64,000 nt of DNA from Anaerostipes caccae L1-92. Lineage in GTDB: Bacteria > Bacillota > Clostridia > Lachnospirales > Lachnospiraceae. This document shows, piece after piece, positions 33,528 to 42,685 of the stretch. Below the pieces are notes generated by a model. The model ran no database searches. It saw nothing but the letters and a program-made list of their open reading frames with translations, and had not been told where the DNA came from. Both the position numbers and the translations under genes were made by a program. The stretch spans positions 2,173,501 to 2,237,500 of the forward strand of contig NZ_AP023027.1 of the NCBI RefSeq assembly GCF_014467075.1. Reading direction: 5' to 3'. The first letter of the stretch is position 1; every line of letters begins with the position of its first letter.

Positions 33528-34712
33528 TTAAAAATATCGCTCAGCCAATCGTGTCAGACTGGTAAGGAAGTTCATTTTCTCTACGCTCTCTGTGGCTTTT
33601 ACCGGTTTTTTCAGAAGGACTTCATCTCCTCTTTTATATATAATATATCCCAATACCTGACCCTTTTTCACAGGGGCTTTCACCTGGCCGATACGGATCT
33701 GCTTCTTCACATCATTTTTACTGCCCTTCACCAGGACAATCTTCGCAGGAATATCCTCTTGATAGGAGACGGTCTCTTTCTTTCCTTTTGTCACCGCAAT
33801 CTTTCCGATATCCTTTGCTTTCGTGTGGTCCTCCATGACCTGGCAGTGAGAAAATCCATAGTCCAGCAAAGCACTGGCATCTTTCACCCTTGTCTTGGAA
33901 TCGTCGCTGGCCATGACAACAGCAATCAGACTGACCCCGTTTCTCGTAGCCGTGGCACTCAGACAGAACTTTGCGGTGCTGGTGCTTCCTGTCTTCAGGC
34001 CGGTACATCCGTTATACTGCTTTAACAGTTTATTTGTATTGCTCAGACCGAATTCCTTCGTTCCCTTTTTCGTCTCATGGGTAAATTTGTCCATCCATAT
34101 TTTTGTATATTTAAAAATATCCGGGTGTTTTGTCGTCAGTTCTCTTGACATCAGGGCAATATCATAGGCTGAAGTCTCATGTCCTTTGATATCCAGTCCG
34201 CAGCTGTTTTTAAATGTGGTATTTTTCATGCCAAGCTGCTTCGCCTTTTCATTCATCCGCTTTACAAAAGCGCCCTCGCTTCCCGCGATATGTTCCGCCA
34301 TGGATACAACCGCATCGTTGGCACTGGAGATCACGATACATTTAAGCATCGTGTCCACCGTCTGGCTTTCTCCAGGTTCTAAGAACACCTGGGACCCTCC
34401 CATCGAAGCCGCGTGCTCGCTGACTGTCACTTTATCTGAATACTTAAGATTTCCTTTGTCCAGTTCTTCAAAGATCAAAAGAAGAGACATGACTTTTGTC
34501 ACACTGGCCGGAGGCAGTTTCATGTCTTTGTCCTTTTGATACAGTATGGTGCCGCTCCCCGCCTCCATCACAACTGCAGATTTTGCAGTCAAGTCAAGCC
34601 CTTCTCCGTCCTGAGCCACTGTAAGCAATGTTTCCGGTTCTGTGGCACACACCATGGTTCCGGATGAAATGCATAACAGTAACGAAAGAATAAAAATTGC
34701 TGCTTTTTTCAT
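33528..34712 (-). CDS. D-alanyl-D-alanine carboxypeptidase (DacF/PBP5 type)
   Basis: A protein of 394 residues with a signal peptide (1-23) and a Peptidase_S11 domain. The active site is SVTK (Ser70, Lys73), SSAND (SxN) and KTGST. A C-terminal PBP5_C domain follows and the end, MNFLTSLTRLAERYF, looks like an amphipathic membrane anchor. It trims pentapeptides of peptidoglycan outside the cell. The gene is separated from the upstream NUDIX gene by a terminator and seems monocistronic. Confidence 0.92.
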   Translation of the reverse strand: MKKAAIFILSLLLCISSGTMVCATEPETLLTVAQDGEGLDLTAKSAVVMEAGSGTILYQKDKDMKLPPASVTKVMSLLLIFEELDKGNLKYSDKVTVSEHAASMGGSQVFLEPGESQTVDTMLKCIVISSANDAVVSMAEHIAGSEGAFVKRMNEKAKQLGMKNTTFKNSCGLDIKGHETSAYDIALMSRELTTKHPDIFKYTKIWMDKFTHETKKGTKEFGLSNTNKLLKQYNGCTGLKTGSTSTAKFCLSATATRNGVSLIAVVMASDDSKTRVKDASALLDYGFSHCQVMEDHTKAKDIGKIAVTKGKKETVSYQEDIPAKIVLVKGSKNDVKKQIRIGQVKAPVKKGQVLGYIIYKRGDEVLLKKPVKATESVEKMNFLTSLTRLAERYF

Positions 34713-34771
34713 AAAATAAACCTTTCACCTCTTATGTTACAGTTTAATAAGGAACAAGCCGATTTATTACA

Positions 34772-34816
34772 AAAAAAAGAACTGTAAATGGATTTACCCA
34801 TCTACAATTCTTTTTT
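34772..34816 (-). terminator. Terminator after the NUDIX gene
   Basis: AGAATTGTAGATGG pairs with CCATTTACAGTTCT (one mismatch, one wobble) around GTAAAT and is followed by eight T on the minus strand. It ends the long operon starting at ruvA or earlier. Confidence 0.8.
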
Positions 34817-35268
34817 CATCTTCTTTGCCTGATTCCCCATTGATTTTTGGATTTTAGCTTTTTGTATTCTTCGTATGCTTCCTTTAAAATCTCTTTTTCA
34901 TTCGGGAACTTTAACAAGTGGTAGGCTTCGTGAAATTTGTAGTACCCAGAGTCAACGAAAAACTCTTCTTTCTGCGGTTTTGAATGATACCCTTCTGCCT
35001 CCATCAAATACCAGTGAACGCTTTTTACGATCTGCTCATGGAAAGAGTAAAAGGAATACTCGCTCTTTCCGACATATTTGATAATTCGGGCATTGGCATC
35101 TGTCTCTTCTTTTACTTCACGCAAAGCGGTTTGTTCGTGCGTTTCCCCTTTTTCAACTGTACCTTTCGGAAGTACCCAGCCGTCATATCTGTTCTTATAA
35201 CTTTTGTACAACAGCAATATCTTCCCTCTGTAAATTACGACACCTCCACAGCTTGTTGCCTCTGTCAT
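34816..35268 (-). CDS. NUDIX hydrolase
   Basis: A protein of 150 residues. The NUDIX box reads GTVEKGETHEQTALREVKEE with TDANARI after it. WVLPKG before it is typical of diadenosine-polyphosphate or nucleotide-sugar hydrolases; the substrate is not known. The start at 35268 (MTEATSCGG) is preceded by GGAGG; a TTG four codons before overlaps that site. Confidence 0.88.
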   Translation of the reverse strand: MTEATSCGGVVIYRGKILLLYKSYKNRYDGWVLPKGTVEKGETHEQTALREVKEETDANARIIKYVGKSEYSFYSFHEQIVKSVHWYLMEAEGYHSKPQKEEFFVDSGYYKFHEAYHLLKFPNEKEILKEAYEEYKKLKSKNQWGIRQRR

Positions 35269-35373
35269 CGCGGCCTCCAATCATCCTGCCTCAACGCTAT
35301 TTTGGGTCTCTCTAGAAATTATTATAACGTTAATGGATATGCATTTCAACATTGGATTTTGCTTTCCCATTCC

Positions 35374-36858
35374 TTACCTGAAATAAGCGTCAAAGACATT
35401 TTTTGCAATCGGAGCTGCCACGCGGCCTCCGGATCCGCCGCCTTCCACGATCACGCTTACGACGATCTTTCTGCCGTTATGCTCCGCACAGCCGATAAAC
35501 CATGCGTGTGAATCCTTATCATCGTTATACTCGGCAGAGCCGGTTTTTCCATAGACTTTATATCTTGAAGAGTAGGCTGATGTACCCGTTCCGTTTGTCA
35601 CAACTTTCCTGAGCATTTTTCTGAGTTTTTTACACTCTTCGGCGCTGAGCGGGCTGGCGGTCTCTTTCGCCTTCGTCTCTTTGATCACCCCTCCGTTTAC
35701 ATTTTTCACCTTGTCCACAAGATAGGGCTCCATCATGACTCCGTCATTGGCGATAGTACTCATGACTGCCGCATTCTGAAGCGGCGTAATCAGTGTACTT
35801 CCCTGTCCTATTGCGATCTGGGGAACCTGACTGTCTTTGGAACTTCCGTCAAATGTAAACCGGCTGGATACCGCTGCCAGGTTAATCGGAATTCTGGAGT
35901 TAAACATCATATCCTCTGCGAGGGAAGCAAATTTACCTTTATTCAGCTGGGAAGCCATATGGACAAAAGCGGTATTGCACGATTTTTCCACTGCTCCTTC
36001 CAGATCCACAGTTCCATGGGCGGTTCCCCCATAGCAGCGGATTTTTACATTGTTGATAGTCGTAGATCCGGTACAGTGATAGGTAAAGTTTTTATAATCT
36101 TTGTGTTCTCTCATAAACTCCAGGGCAGTGATCACCTTAAAGGTAGACCCCGGAGGATACAGCCCCTGTGTGGCCCTGTTGATCAAAAGTGCATCTTCAT
36201 CCGTATTCAGTTCTTTCCAGTTTTCCTTTACCAGAGCCGGACGGAAATCCGGTTTTGAAACCATGGCGATGACTTTTCCGGTTTCCGGGTCCATGGCCAC
36301 CACCGCTCCTTTTTCTCCGCTCAGCGCATCATACGCTGCCTTTTGTACCCTTGTATCAAGCGTAGTGTAAACATTGTCCCCGATGCTCTTTTCCCCTTTC
36401 AGATTACTCTCGATCTGGGATAAAAGATTTGCATTGGATTTCAGCAGATCAAAATTACATTTGGATTCCAGGCCGGATTTTCCTTTGGCGTTGTACCCTA
36501 CCACATGGGCGAACATCCGTCCATACGGATAATCCCTTGTCTCGCTGTCTCCATCGCTGACGGTCTGGGCCAGGACTTTTCCGTTTGCACTGATGATTTT
36601 TCCTCTCACCACATATTTCTCTAATTCCTGAAGTCTTAAATTATGGGAATCGGTGATTACATTCTGACTGTCTCTGACGACAAAATGTATGATATAACCG
36701 ATCAGCACAAGAAACAGTCCCACAAAGATATATGTAATCTGAAGGATCTGTCTATTGGCGTGCTTTTTCTTTCTTCCCGCGCTTCGTTCTGTTTTTGGAG
36801 AGGGAGATTTCTTTGGTATCTCCGTTTCCGCTTTCTTTCTGCGTTTGAATAAGCTCAT
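35374..36858 (-). CDS. Class B penicillin-binding protein (PbpA/FtsI-like transpeptidase)
   Basis: A protein of 494 residues with one N-terminal membrane anchor (about 42-62) and a transpeptidase domain. STFK is the nucleophile motif (in YPPGSTFKVITALEF), SCN the SxN motif, and KTGSAE the KTG motif. It crosslinks peptidoglycan with its partner FtsW/RodA protein, encoded immediately upstream. The start at 36858 (MSLFKRRKK) has GAGGAAG upstream and lies 107 bases inside the partner gene. Confidence 0.92.
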   Translation of the reverse strand: MSLFKRRKKAETEIPKKSPSPKTERSAGRKKKHANRQILQITYIFVGLFLVLIGYIIHFVVRDSQNVITDSHNLRLQELEKYVVRGKIISANGKVLAQTVSDGDSETRDYPYGRMFAHVVGYNAKGKSGLESKCNFDLLKSNANLLSQIESNLKGEKSIGDNVYTTLDTRVQKAAYDALSGEKGAVVAMDPETGKVIAMVSKPDFRPALVKENWKELNTDEDALLINRATQGLYPPGSTFKVITALEFMREHKDYKNFTYHCTGSTTINNVKIRCYGGTAHGTVDLEGAVEKSCNTAFVHMASQLNKGKFASLAEDMMFNSRIPINLAAVSSRFTFDGSSKDSQVPQIAIGQGSTLITPLQNAAVMSTIANDGVMMEPYLVDKVKNVNGGVIKETKAKETASPLSAEECKKLRKMLRKVVTNGTGTSAYSSRYKVYGKTGSAEYNDDKDSHAWFIGCAEHNGRKIVVSVIVEGGGSGGRVAAPIAKNVFDAYFR

Positions 36859-38167
36859 TTTCTTCTTCCTCACTATTTGCTAACATGTGCAGTCCCTGAA
36901 TGACACTTAAAATAATCAAAGTACTCAGCACCGATGTTCCCCCGTAGCTTACAAGAGGGATGGTAACACCTGTGGACGGTATGAACTTGGTCACTCCGCC
37001 GATACTTAAAAACACCTGAAAAATAAAACAAACACCAAAGCCAAGACAAAGCAGCTTGTTGAACAGTGTACGGCTTCTGGTGGAAATGTCCATGAACAAG
37101 ATAAAACAGCTGATCAGTACGAAGATCAGACAGATCCCGAAGATCACACCGAATTCCTCACTGATCACGGAAAAAATAAAATCTGATTCCCGGACCGGGA
37201 TATCAAACGGCCTTCCCTGGGTAAGGCCCATCCCAAACCAGCCGCCGGTGCCGATGGCAAACAGAGACTGGCATACCTGTGCGCCTCTCCCCTCGATCAT
37301 GGAAAACGGGTCCTGCCAAACAGCTACCCGGACCTGTACATGAGAGAATAAATGATAGGCGATCACTGCCGCAAAGGCTCCTGCCCCCAATCCGCCCAGA
37401 AGATAACTCGGCTTGGCAGTCGCAACGTACAGCATCATCAGATAGATCATAAAATAGAGGAGCGCTCCTCCCAGATCCTTTTCCACCACAAGAACCAGAA
37501 CATAGAGACCTGCGATCACCGTGATCTTTACCAGATCCCTGAATTCTTTTGCCTTGCTCAGCATAGCCGCAGCAAAAAACACAAAGATGATCTTGACAAA
37601 TTCAGACGGCTGGAATGCCAGGCTTCCGAACTGGACCCAGTTATAAGCACCATTTTTCATGACCCCGAAAACAAATACGGAGGAAAGCAGCGCAAAGCCG
37701 CCGATGGCATAGACCCATCCCAGCTTACTCCAGAACGACAGTTTGTGCATCATCAGGGGAATCAGTCCTGTGACAAGCACTCCGATGGCTACAATGGCAA
37801 ACTGCTTCATGGCCAGTTCAAAAGAAAGCCTTGTGAGAATCACAAATCCGGTTCCCAAAAGAAAACACATATTGTTGATCAGAAGCCTGGATGACCTCTT
37901 ATAAATTTTCGGATATAAGATCATGACGATTTCAAAAAATACGATCTGTGCCGCAAAAAATATCAGAACTTTCAGTTCCAGTGTCTTTAAAAACAAGACC
38001 AGATTGCACAGAAACAAAAATATAAACATATAAATGACCTGATTGTCAAGCAGTGCCTCCTGCCGTTTTTTATTTTTCGGCCGGAACATGGTAAAACAAG
38101 AAAATGTATAGACCAGACACATGATCAGTATCAGGTATTTCGCAGCCACTGCAATGATTTGAATCAT
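36752..38167 (-). CDS. FtsW/RodA/SpoVE-family SEDS glycosyltransferase
   Basis: A protein of 471 residues with at least ten membrane segments. The SEDS signature is present: NGAYNWVQFG, FQPSEFVKIIFVFFAAAML and ESDFIFSVISEEFGVI. It polymerises lipid II at the membrane with the class B PBP downstream. The hydrophilic tail (430-471), rich in Lys and Glu, is encoded in the stretch that overlaps the PBP start. The clostridial pair of this type is usually annotated FtsW-like and PbpA-like; I do not fix division versus elongation. Confidence 0.9.
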   Translation of the reverse strand: MIQIIAVAAKYLILIMCLVYTFSCFTMFRPKNKKRQEALLDNQVIYMFIFLFLCNLVLFLKTLELKVLIFFAAQIVFFEIVMILYPKIYKRSSRLLINNMCFLLGTGFVILTRLSFELAMKQFAIVAIGVLVTGLIPLMMHKLSFWSKLGWVYAIGGFALLSSVFVFGVMKNGAYNWVQFGSLAFQPSEFVKIIFVFFAAAMLSKAKEFRDLVKITVIAGLYVLVLVVEKDLGGALLYFMIYLMMLYVATAKPSYLLGGLGAGAFAAVIAYHLFSHVQVRVAVWQDPFSMIEGRGAQVCQSLFAIGTGGWFGMGLTQGRPFDIPVRESDFIFSVISEEFGVIFGICLIFVLISCFILFMDISTRSRTLFNKLLCLGFGVCFIFQVFLSIGGVTKFIPSTGVTIPLVSYGGTSVLSTLIILSVIQGLHMLANSEEEENELIQTQKESGNGDTKEISLSKNRTKRGKKEKARQ

Positions 38168-38175
38168 ATTACCAC

Positions 38176-40551
38176 CTATAATATTCCTCTCTTAAAGTGT
38201 CCTTTTGTAAAATTCGGGAATGGAAGCTCTGCCGGCTTTCCCTCAAGTATTTCACAGGAAGCCCTGTAGACTGCAGAAGCTTCCTCTCTTGTCTCTTTCG
38301 TGAAATGAAGGCGCAGATTCCCCGGGGCCAGCCTGCGGACTTTTCGGATCTCAGATCCAAGCCACAGAGGCTCTCCGTTATAGATTTCATTAAAACATCC
38401 TTTACATTGATTTTTGACATAAAAATCTTTTCCATACCGGTCTTTTAATGTCATCCAGGAGTTCTTCCGGTCACAGCCTGTGCTGTTTTTTCTCTGGCAC
38501 TGCGCCGAAACCATGAGGGGCAGATGTCCGTAAAACAGAAAATCTGCATCTGTATACGACAGGTCCCTCAGTTCGTCAAAATTCAGTTCCGCAGGCATTG
38601 TCATGCGGATATCCTGTCCATATATCTGTTTCAGCGTCCGGTATGCCTCCCGGTTGTAACAATAGACCATATAATCGGCCAGTACATTCTTCCTGCATTG
38701 CTTTTCTCTGAGCCATATGAGTTCCTCTAAACTGCGGACGCAGATTTCATCCACATCCGGACCGGACAGCAGCTCCCAGGACTGTTCCAAGAACCGAAGC
38801 TCCGGTTCCCTCACAATCTGAGGCAGCATAACCGTGACCTGCTTTCCTGCCCTTCTGCACCGTGATAAAATCTCCGGTTCCTCCGCCGCTTCATAAAGAG
38901 ACAGATAGATCTTCTCTGCTCTGTCCCATGTGAGGACTTCAGGAAGCAGCGACCGGTCTTCCAGTGAAACGGTTAAAGCGGGAGTTTCAATTCCATGTAT
39001 CTCTGGTTTTACCTGCAAATCAGGAATTAAATATGCGGCTGGTTTCCTGCGGCTTTTTTTCAGGATCTCCTCTGTAAGTTTTTCAAAGGCATCTCTTCTC
39101 AGCTGCTTCAATGCCGCTACCGGGAGAAAGATATCTCCATGGATTTCTGCCTCAAGCTCTGTAAAGATAAAATCACTCTCTCCGGTTTTGGTTATCTGCT
39201 TTATGATATCCTCTTTGGAGAGGGGACGTTTCCTGGCCGGTTCTGCCAAGGCACCCGGGACCTCCACTTCCAGTTCTCCTGAAGTTATCAAAAGTTTAGC
39301 ACACTTTCCAGGAGAAATTATAATTTTTCCCTTAATATTTTCTTTCGATTTCTTTTTCAGACTCTCTGCCGCCCTGTCCTTTAAGGACTGGTTCTTCGTC
39401 CGGAAGATACGCATGCCCGGTTTCAAATGTTTCAGCTTCTGTCCGTTTAAGCAGACTTTGTCCCCCTTTTTCCAGATATCCGGGCTGGTAAGCTCCACCT
39501 TTTCTCCTCTTTCCAGGGAAATCTCCAGCACATCTCCTTTTCCCAGATCCTCTGCTGCCTGAAACATAATATGCCGGCCCTGAACAGACTGGACTTTCCC
39601 AACGAAAATCCCCTGATGATTCGGCCTGTATAACGACATCATATCCCTGCCGTTATGCTTTTTATAGTAGCCGGACGTAAATCCGCCCCGGTTAAATAGT
39701 TCCAGCAGTTCCTTCTCATCTTCTTCATCTACCTGATACAGCTGTCCGCTTTCATACAGATCCACATATTTTCTGTAAATCCTCGTGACAGTTCCCACGT
39801 ACTCCGGCTGTTTCATCCTGCCCTCGATCTTCAGTGAATCTACGCCGTGTCCGATCAGTTCAGGCAGTTCCCTGATTGTGCAGAGATCCTTTGGACTGAG
39901 CAGGTAATTCTGTCCTCTTTGGTTTAACTTTGTGCCGTTCTCATACAAATCAAAGGGCAGACGGCAGGTTCCGGCACAGCGTCCCCGGTTGCCGCTCCTG
40001 CCTCCCAGCAAGCTGCTCATCAGGCATTGTCCGGAATAACAATAACAAAGGGCTCCATGGACAAAACACTCCATATCCAGCCCTGTATCTTTTTTTATCT
40101 TTTGAATTTCTGTAAGCGAAAGCTCTCTGGCAGGGACGACTCTGCTTCCTCCAAGCTCTTTTACCAATCTCGCCCCATGGATGCCGGTCACGGTCATCTG
40201 CGTGCTGGCGTGGATCTCCATGCCGGGAAAGCAGCGGCGGATTACACTCACGGCTCCTAAGTCCTGAACAATGACCGCGTCCAGCCCCCTCTCATAATAA
40301 GGTTCTAAAAACCCTGCAAGTCCCGAAATCTCCTCCTGCTTCATCAGGGTATTGACTGCCAGATAAACCTTCCGGCCAAAAAGATGAGCATAATCTATAG
40401 CCCACAACAGCTGTTTCTGATCAAAATTATCTGCATAAGCTCTCGCCCCATAGCAGCTCCCGCCCAGATAGACGGCGTCCGCTCCGTTTAAGACGGCAGC
40501 CTTCAGGCTCTCGGGAGAGCCTGCGGGGGCCAGTACTTCTGTTGACTTCAT
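38176..40551 (-). CDS. U32-family peptidase / collagenase-like protein with DUF3656
   Basis: A protein of 791 residues. The N-terminal U32 domain has VLAPAGSPESLKAAV, EIHASTQMTVTGIHGARLV and the Cys-rich CYCYSGQCLMSSLLGGRSGN with CAGTC. Relatives (YhbU, RlhA, TrhP) modify RNA by prephenate-dependent hydroxylation and carry an Fe-S cluster, so RNA modification is more likely than proteolysis. A DUF3656-like middle and a second U32-like C-terminal part follow. Start at 40551 (MKSTEVLAP), four bases after zapA. Confidence 0.88.
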   Translation of the reverse strand: MKSTEVLAPAGSPESLKAAVLNGADAVYLGGSCYGARAYADNFDQKQLLWAIDYAHLFGRKVYLAVNTLMKQEEISGLAGFLEPYYERGLDAVIVQDLGAVSVIRRCFPGMEIHASTQMTVTGIHGARLVKELGGSRVVPARELSLTEIQKIKKDTGLDMECFVHGALCYCYSGQCLMSSLLGGRSGNRGRCAGTCRLPFDLYENGTKLNQRGQNYLLSPKDLCTIRELPELIGHGVDSLKIEGRMKQPEYVGTVTRIYRKYVDLYESGQLYQVDEEDEKELLELFNRGGFTSGYYKKHNGRDMMSLYRPNHQGIFVGKVQSVQGRHIMFQAAEDLGKGDVLEISLERGEKVELTSPDIWKKGDKVCLNGQKLKHLKPGMRIFRTKNQSLKDRAAESLKKKSKENIKGKIIISPGKCAKLLITSGELEVEVPGALAEPARKRPLSKEDIIKQITKTGESDFIFTELEAEIHGDIFLPVAALKQLRRDAFEKLTEEILKKSRRKPAAYLIPDLQVKPEIHGIETPALTVSLEDRSLLPEVLTWDRAEKIYLSLYEAAEEPEILSRCRRAGKQVTVMLPQIVREPELRFLEQSWELLSGPDVDEICVRSLEELIWLREKQCRKNVLADYMVYCYNREAYRTLKQIYGQDIRMTMPAELNFDELRDLSYTDADFLFYGHLPLMVSAQCQRKNSTGCDRKNSWMTLKDRYGKDFYVKNQCKGCFNEIYNGEPLWLGSEIRKVRRLAPGNLRLHFTKETREEASAVYRASCEILEGKPAELPFPNFTKGHFKRGIL

Positions 40552-40555
40552 ATGA

Positions 40556-40942
40556 TTACCGTTCCTTTTTTGCAACTGATGCCTCTTCCAGTACCCGAAT
40601 CCTTTCCCGGTACTCTGTCAGCTGTTTTTCCAGTGATTCATTCTTGATCTGGAGTTCTACCAGTTCATTTTTCATACGGTACAATTCCGTATCCTGTAAT
40701 TCCATGTCTTCCCGGCTTTTCTCCAGTGTATTTTTCATGCACATATATTCATCGGCCACACTCAGTGCCAGATGAAAACTCTGCATGTCCGGCGGCAGCT
40801 TCAGATAATGCTCCGAAGCTTTCAGGTCGCGGATCTTTGCGTTCAGATAAGATGCGATCTGGTGCATAAACTCTTCTGGTTCTTCTCCGCCAAGATAATA
40901 TAATTTTCCGTCTATGACTACTTCTACGACGTTTTTCTTCAT
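40556..40942 (-). CDS. zapA: Cell division protein ZapA
   Basis: A protein of 128 residues. The N-terminal globular part (VEVVIDGKLYYLGGEEPEEF) and the long C-terminal coiled coil (75-125) are typical. It bundles FtsZ filaments. Between ruvB and the U32 gene, with short gaps on both sides. Confidence 0.88.
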   Translation of the reverse strand: MKKNVVEVVIDGKLYYLGGEEPEEFMHQIASYLNAKIRDLKASEHYLKLPPDMQSFHLALSVADEYMCMKNTLEKSREDMELQDTELYRMKNELVELQIKNESLEKQLTEYRERIRVLEEASVAKKER

Positions 40943-40954
40943 AAGTAAGCCCTC

Positions 40955-41953
40955 CTATTCCGGGATTGGCAGTCCAAAATGCTGATAGGCAGCGCCGGTG
41001 ACAATTCGTCCTCTCGGCGTCCTCTGGATCAGTCCGTTTTGAATCAAATACGGCTCATAGACATCCTCGATGGTTCCGGAATCTTCACCTACGGCTGCAG
41101 CCAGTGTGTCGAGTCCTACCGGACTGCCGTGAAAGACCTCGATCATCGTCTTGAGCAGAGTCCGGTCAATCTGGTCGAGTCCCAGGGTATCTACCTCCAA
41201 ATGGTTTAAGGCAGACATCGCCACTTCTTTTGTAATGACTCCATCGTACTTTACTTCCGCGAAATCTCTGACCCTCTTTAAAAGGCGGTTGGCCAGCCTC
41301 GGTGTCCCCCTGGATCTTCTGGCAATCTCCCTCGCTCCTTCTTCTTCAATCGGAATGCCTAGCACCGCCGCTGAATTAATGACAATGGTCATGAGTTCCT
41401 CTGTCTCATAAAAATTCAGCCGGTTGACGACACCAAAACGGTCTCTTAACGGAGCCGTCAGCATCCCTGCCCTGGTCGTGGCACCCACTAAAGTAAATTT
41501 CGGAAGTTCCAGCCGGATAGACCTGGCGGCCTGTCCTTTCCCCACCAGGATATCGATGGCGAAATCTTCCATGGCAGGGTACAACACTTCTTCCACCTGA
41601 CGGTTCAGCCGGTGGATCTCGTCGATAAACAGCACGTCCCCTTCCTGGAGATTGTTAAGCAGCGCAGCTATTTCCCCGGGCTTTTCAATGGCAGGTCCGC
41701 TTGTGACCTTTAAGTGTACTTCCATCTCATTGGCGACGATGCCCGCCAGCGTAGTCTTTCCAAGTCCCGGCGGTCCGTAAAGAAGAACATGGTCCAGGGA
41801 CTCGCCTCTGCTCTTTGCCGCCTCGATGAAAATTCTCAGATTCTGCTTTACCTTTTCCTGTCCGATGTAATCGTCCAGGTTCTGAGGTCTTAGATTATTT
41901 TCTATTGTAATGTCTTCTTCCACCAGTTCCGTGGAAATCATTCTATCCAACAT
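40955..41953 (-). CDS. ruvB: Holliday junction branch migration ATPase RuvB
   Basis: A protein of 332 residues. The N-terminal segment [18 protein letters not shown], Walker [10 protein letters not shown], Walker B FIDEIH, sensor [19 protein letters not shown] and the C-terminal winged helix ([11 protein letters not shown]) are all present. It drives branch migration with RuvA. It lies nine bases downstream of ruvA. Confidence 0.97.
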   Translation of the reverse strand: MLDRMISTELVEEDITIENNLRPQNLDDYIGQEKVKQNLRIFIEAAKSRGESLDHVLLYGPPGLGKTTLAGIVANEMEVHLKVTSGPAIEKPGEIAALLNNLQEGDVLFIDEIHRLNRQVEEVLYPAMEDFAIDILVGKGQAARSIRLELPKFTLVGATTRAGMLTAPLRDRFGVVNRLNFYETEELMTIVINSAAVLGIPIEEEGAREIARRSRGTPRLANRLLKRVRDFAEVKYDGVITKEVAMSALNHLEVDTLGLDQIDRTLLKTMIEVFHGSPVGLDTLAAAVGEDSGTIEDVYEPYLIQNGLIQRTPRGRIVTGAAYQHFGLPIPE

Positions 41954-41962
41954 AATGTTCCT

Positions 41963-42559
41963 CTATATCAGCTTTGTCAGCGCCTTTTTCAGTAACTGCT
42001 CAGGGCTGTACTCTGCTGCATTTTCTACTTTCTTAATGGCCATCATCGCTTCAGACCTGGAGTAGCCAAGGCTTACAAGCCCCTGTGCCGTAACAGCCAC
42101 AGAATCTTCTGCCGGTAAATCTCCTGCAAAGTCCATCGGTTCAGCCTGCTCAAATTCTTCAAAGTCCAGTTTGTCTCTGAGTTCCAGAATCAGTTTCTTG
42201 GCTCCCTTCGGTCCAAGCCCCGGAGTCTTTGAAATCGTCTTGGAATCATCGCTCATCACCGCAATCTTTAATTCATAGACAGACAGGGTCGACAAAACGG
42301 ATAGTCCCACCTTAGGACCGATGCCGCTGACTCCGATCAGAAGTTCAAACGCTTCCAGCTCCTCCTTTGTCCGGAATCCGAAAAGGCTTATATCGTCTTC
42401 CCTCACATGCATGTGGGTATAGATCCTGACTTCCTGTCCGATGCCTCCCGGAAACTCCTGTCCGGCCGGCATCATGATATCATATCCTATGCCGTTATTC
42501 TCTACCACCGCTCCCCCAGGCGTCATGGAAACTAAAATGCCCTTAATATATGAAATCAC
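41963..42559 (-). CDS. ruvA: Holliday junction DNA-binding protein RuvA
   Basis: A protein of 198 residues. Three domains: an OB fold (MISYIKGILVSMTPGGAVVE), helix-hairpin-helix repeats (LIGVSGIGPKVGLSVLS, KTPGLGPKGAKKLILEL) and the C-terminal RuvB-binding domain (AVTAQGLVSLGYSRSEAM). First gene of the ruvA-ruvB-zapA-U32 run on the minus strand, divergent from the RNase H-like gene. Confidence 0.97.
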   Translation of the reverse strand: MISYIKGILVSMTPGGAVVENNGIGYDIMMPAGQEFPGGIGQEVRIYTHMHVREDDISLFGFRTKEELEAFELLIGVSGIGPKVGLSVLSTLSVYELKIAVMSDDSKTISKTPGLGPKGAKKLILELRDKLDFEEFEQAEPMDFAGDLPAEDSVAVTAQGLVSLGYSRSEAMMAIKKVENAAEYSPEQLLKKALTKLI

Positions 42560-42623
42560 TCCATATCCTCCTTGCGACGTTTTGAAGTCATTATAACATA
42601 AATCTCACACCTGTGGTTAGGGA

Positions 42624-42652
42624 TTGAAAAAAATTCATACAGGAACTATAAT
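42624..42652 (+). promoter_or_regulatory. Sigma-A promoter of the RNase H-like gene and lrgAB
   Basis: TTGAAA (42624-42629), 17-nt spacer, TATAAT (42647-42652). The start codon is 34 nt further on. Confidence 0.75.
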
Positions 42653-42685
42653 GAAGGACAGCAGTTTTGGAAAGGAGACGAGACG

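Noticed and set aside
38169..38435. An 88-codon minus-strand frame in the end of the U32 gene
   Set aside because: It lies entirely inside the U32 peptidase gene in another frame and lacks a ribosome binding site.
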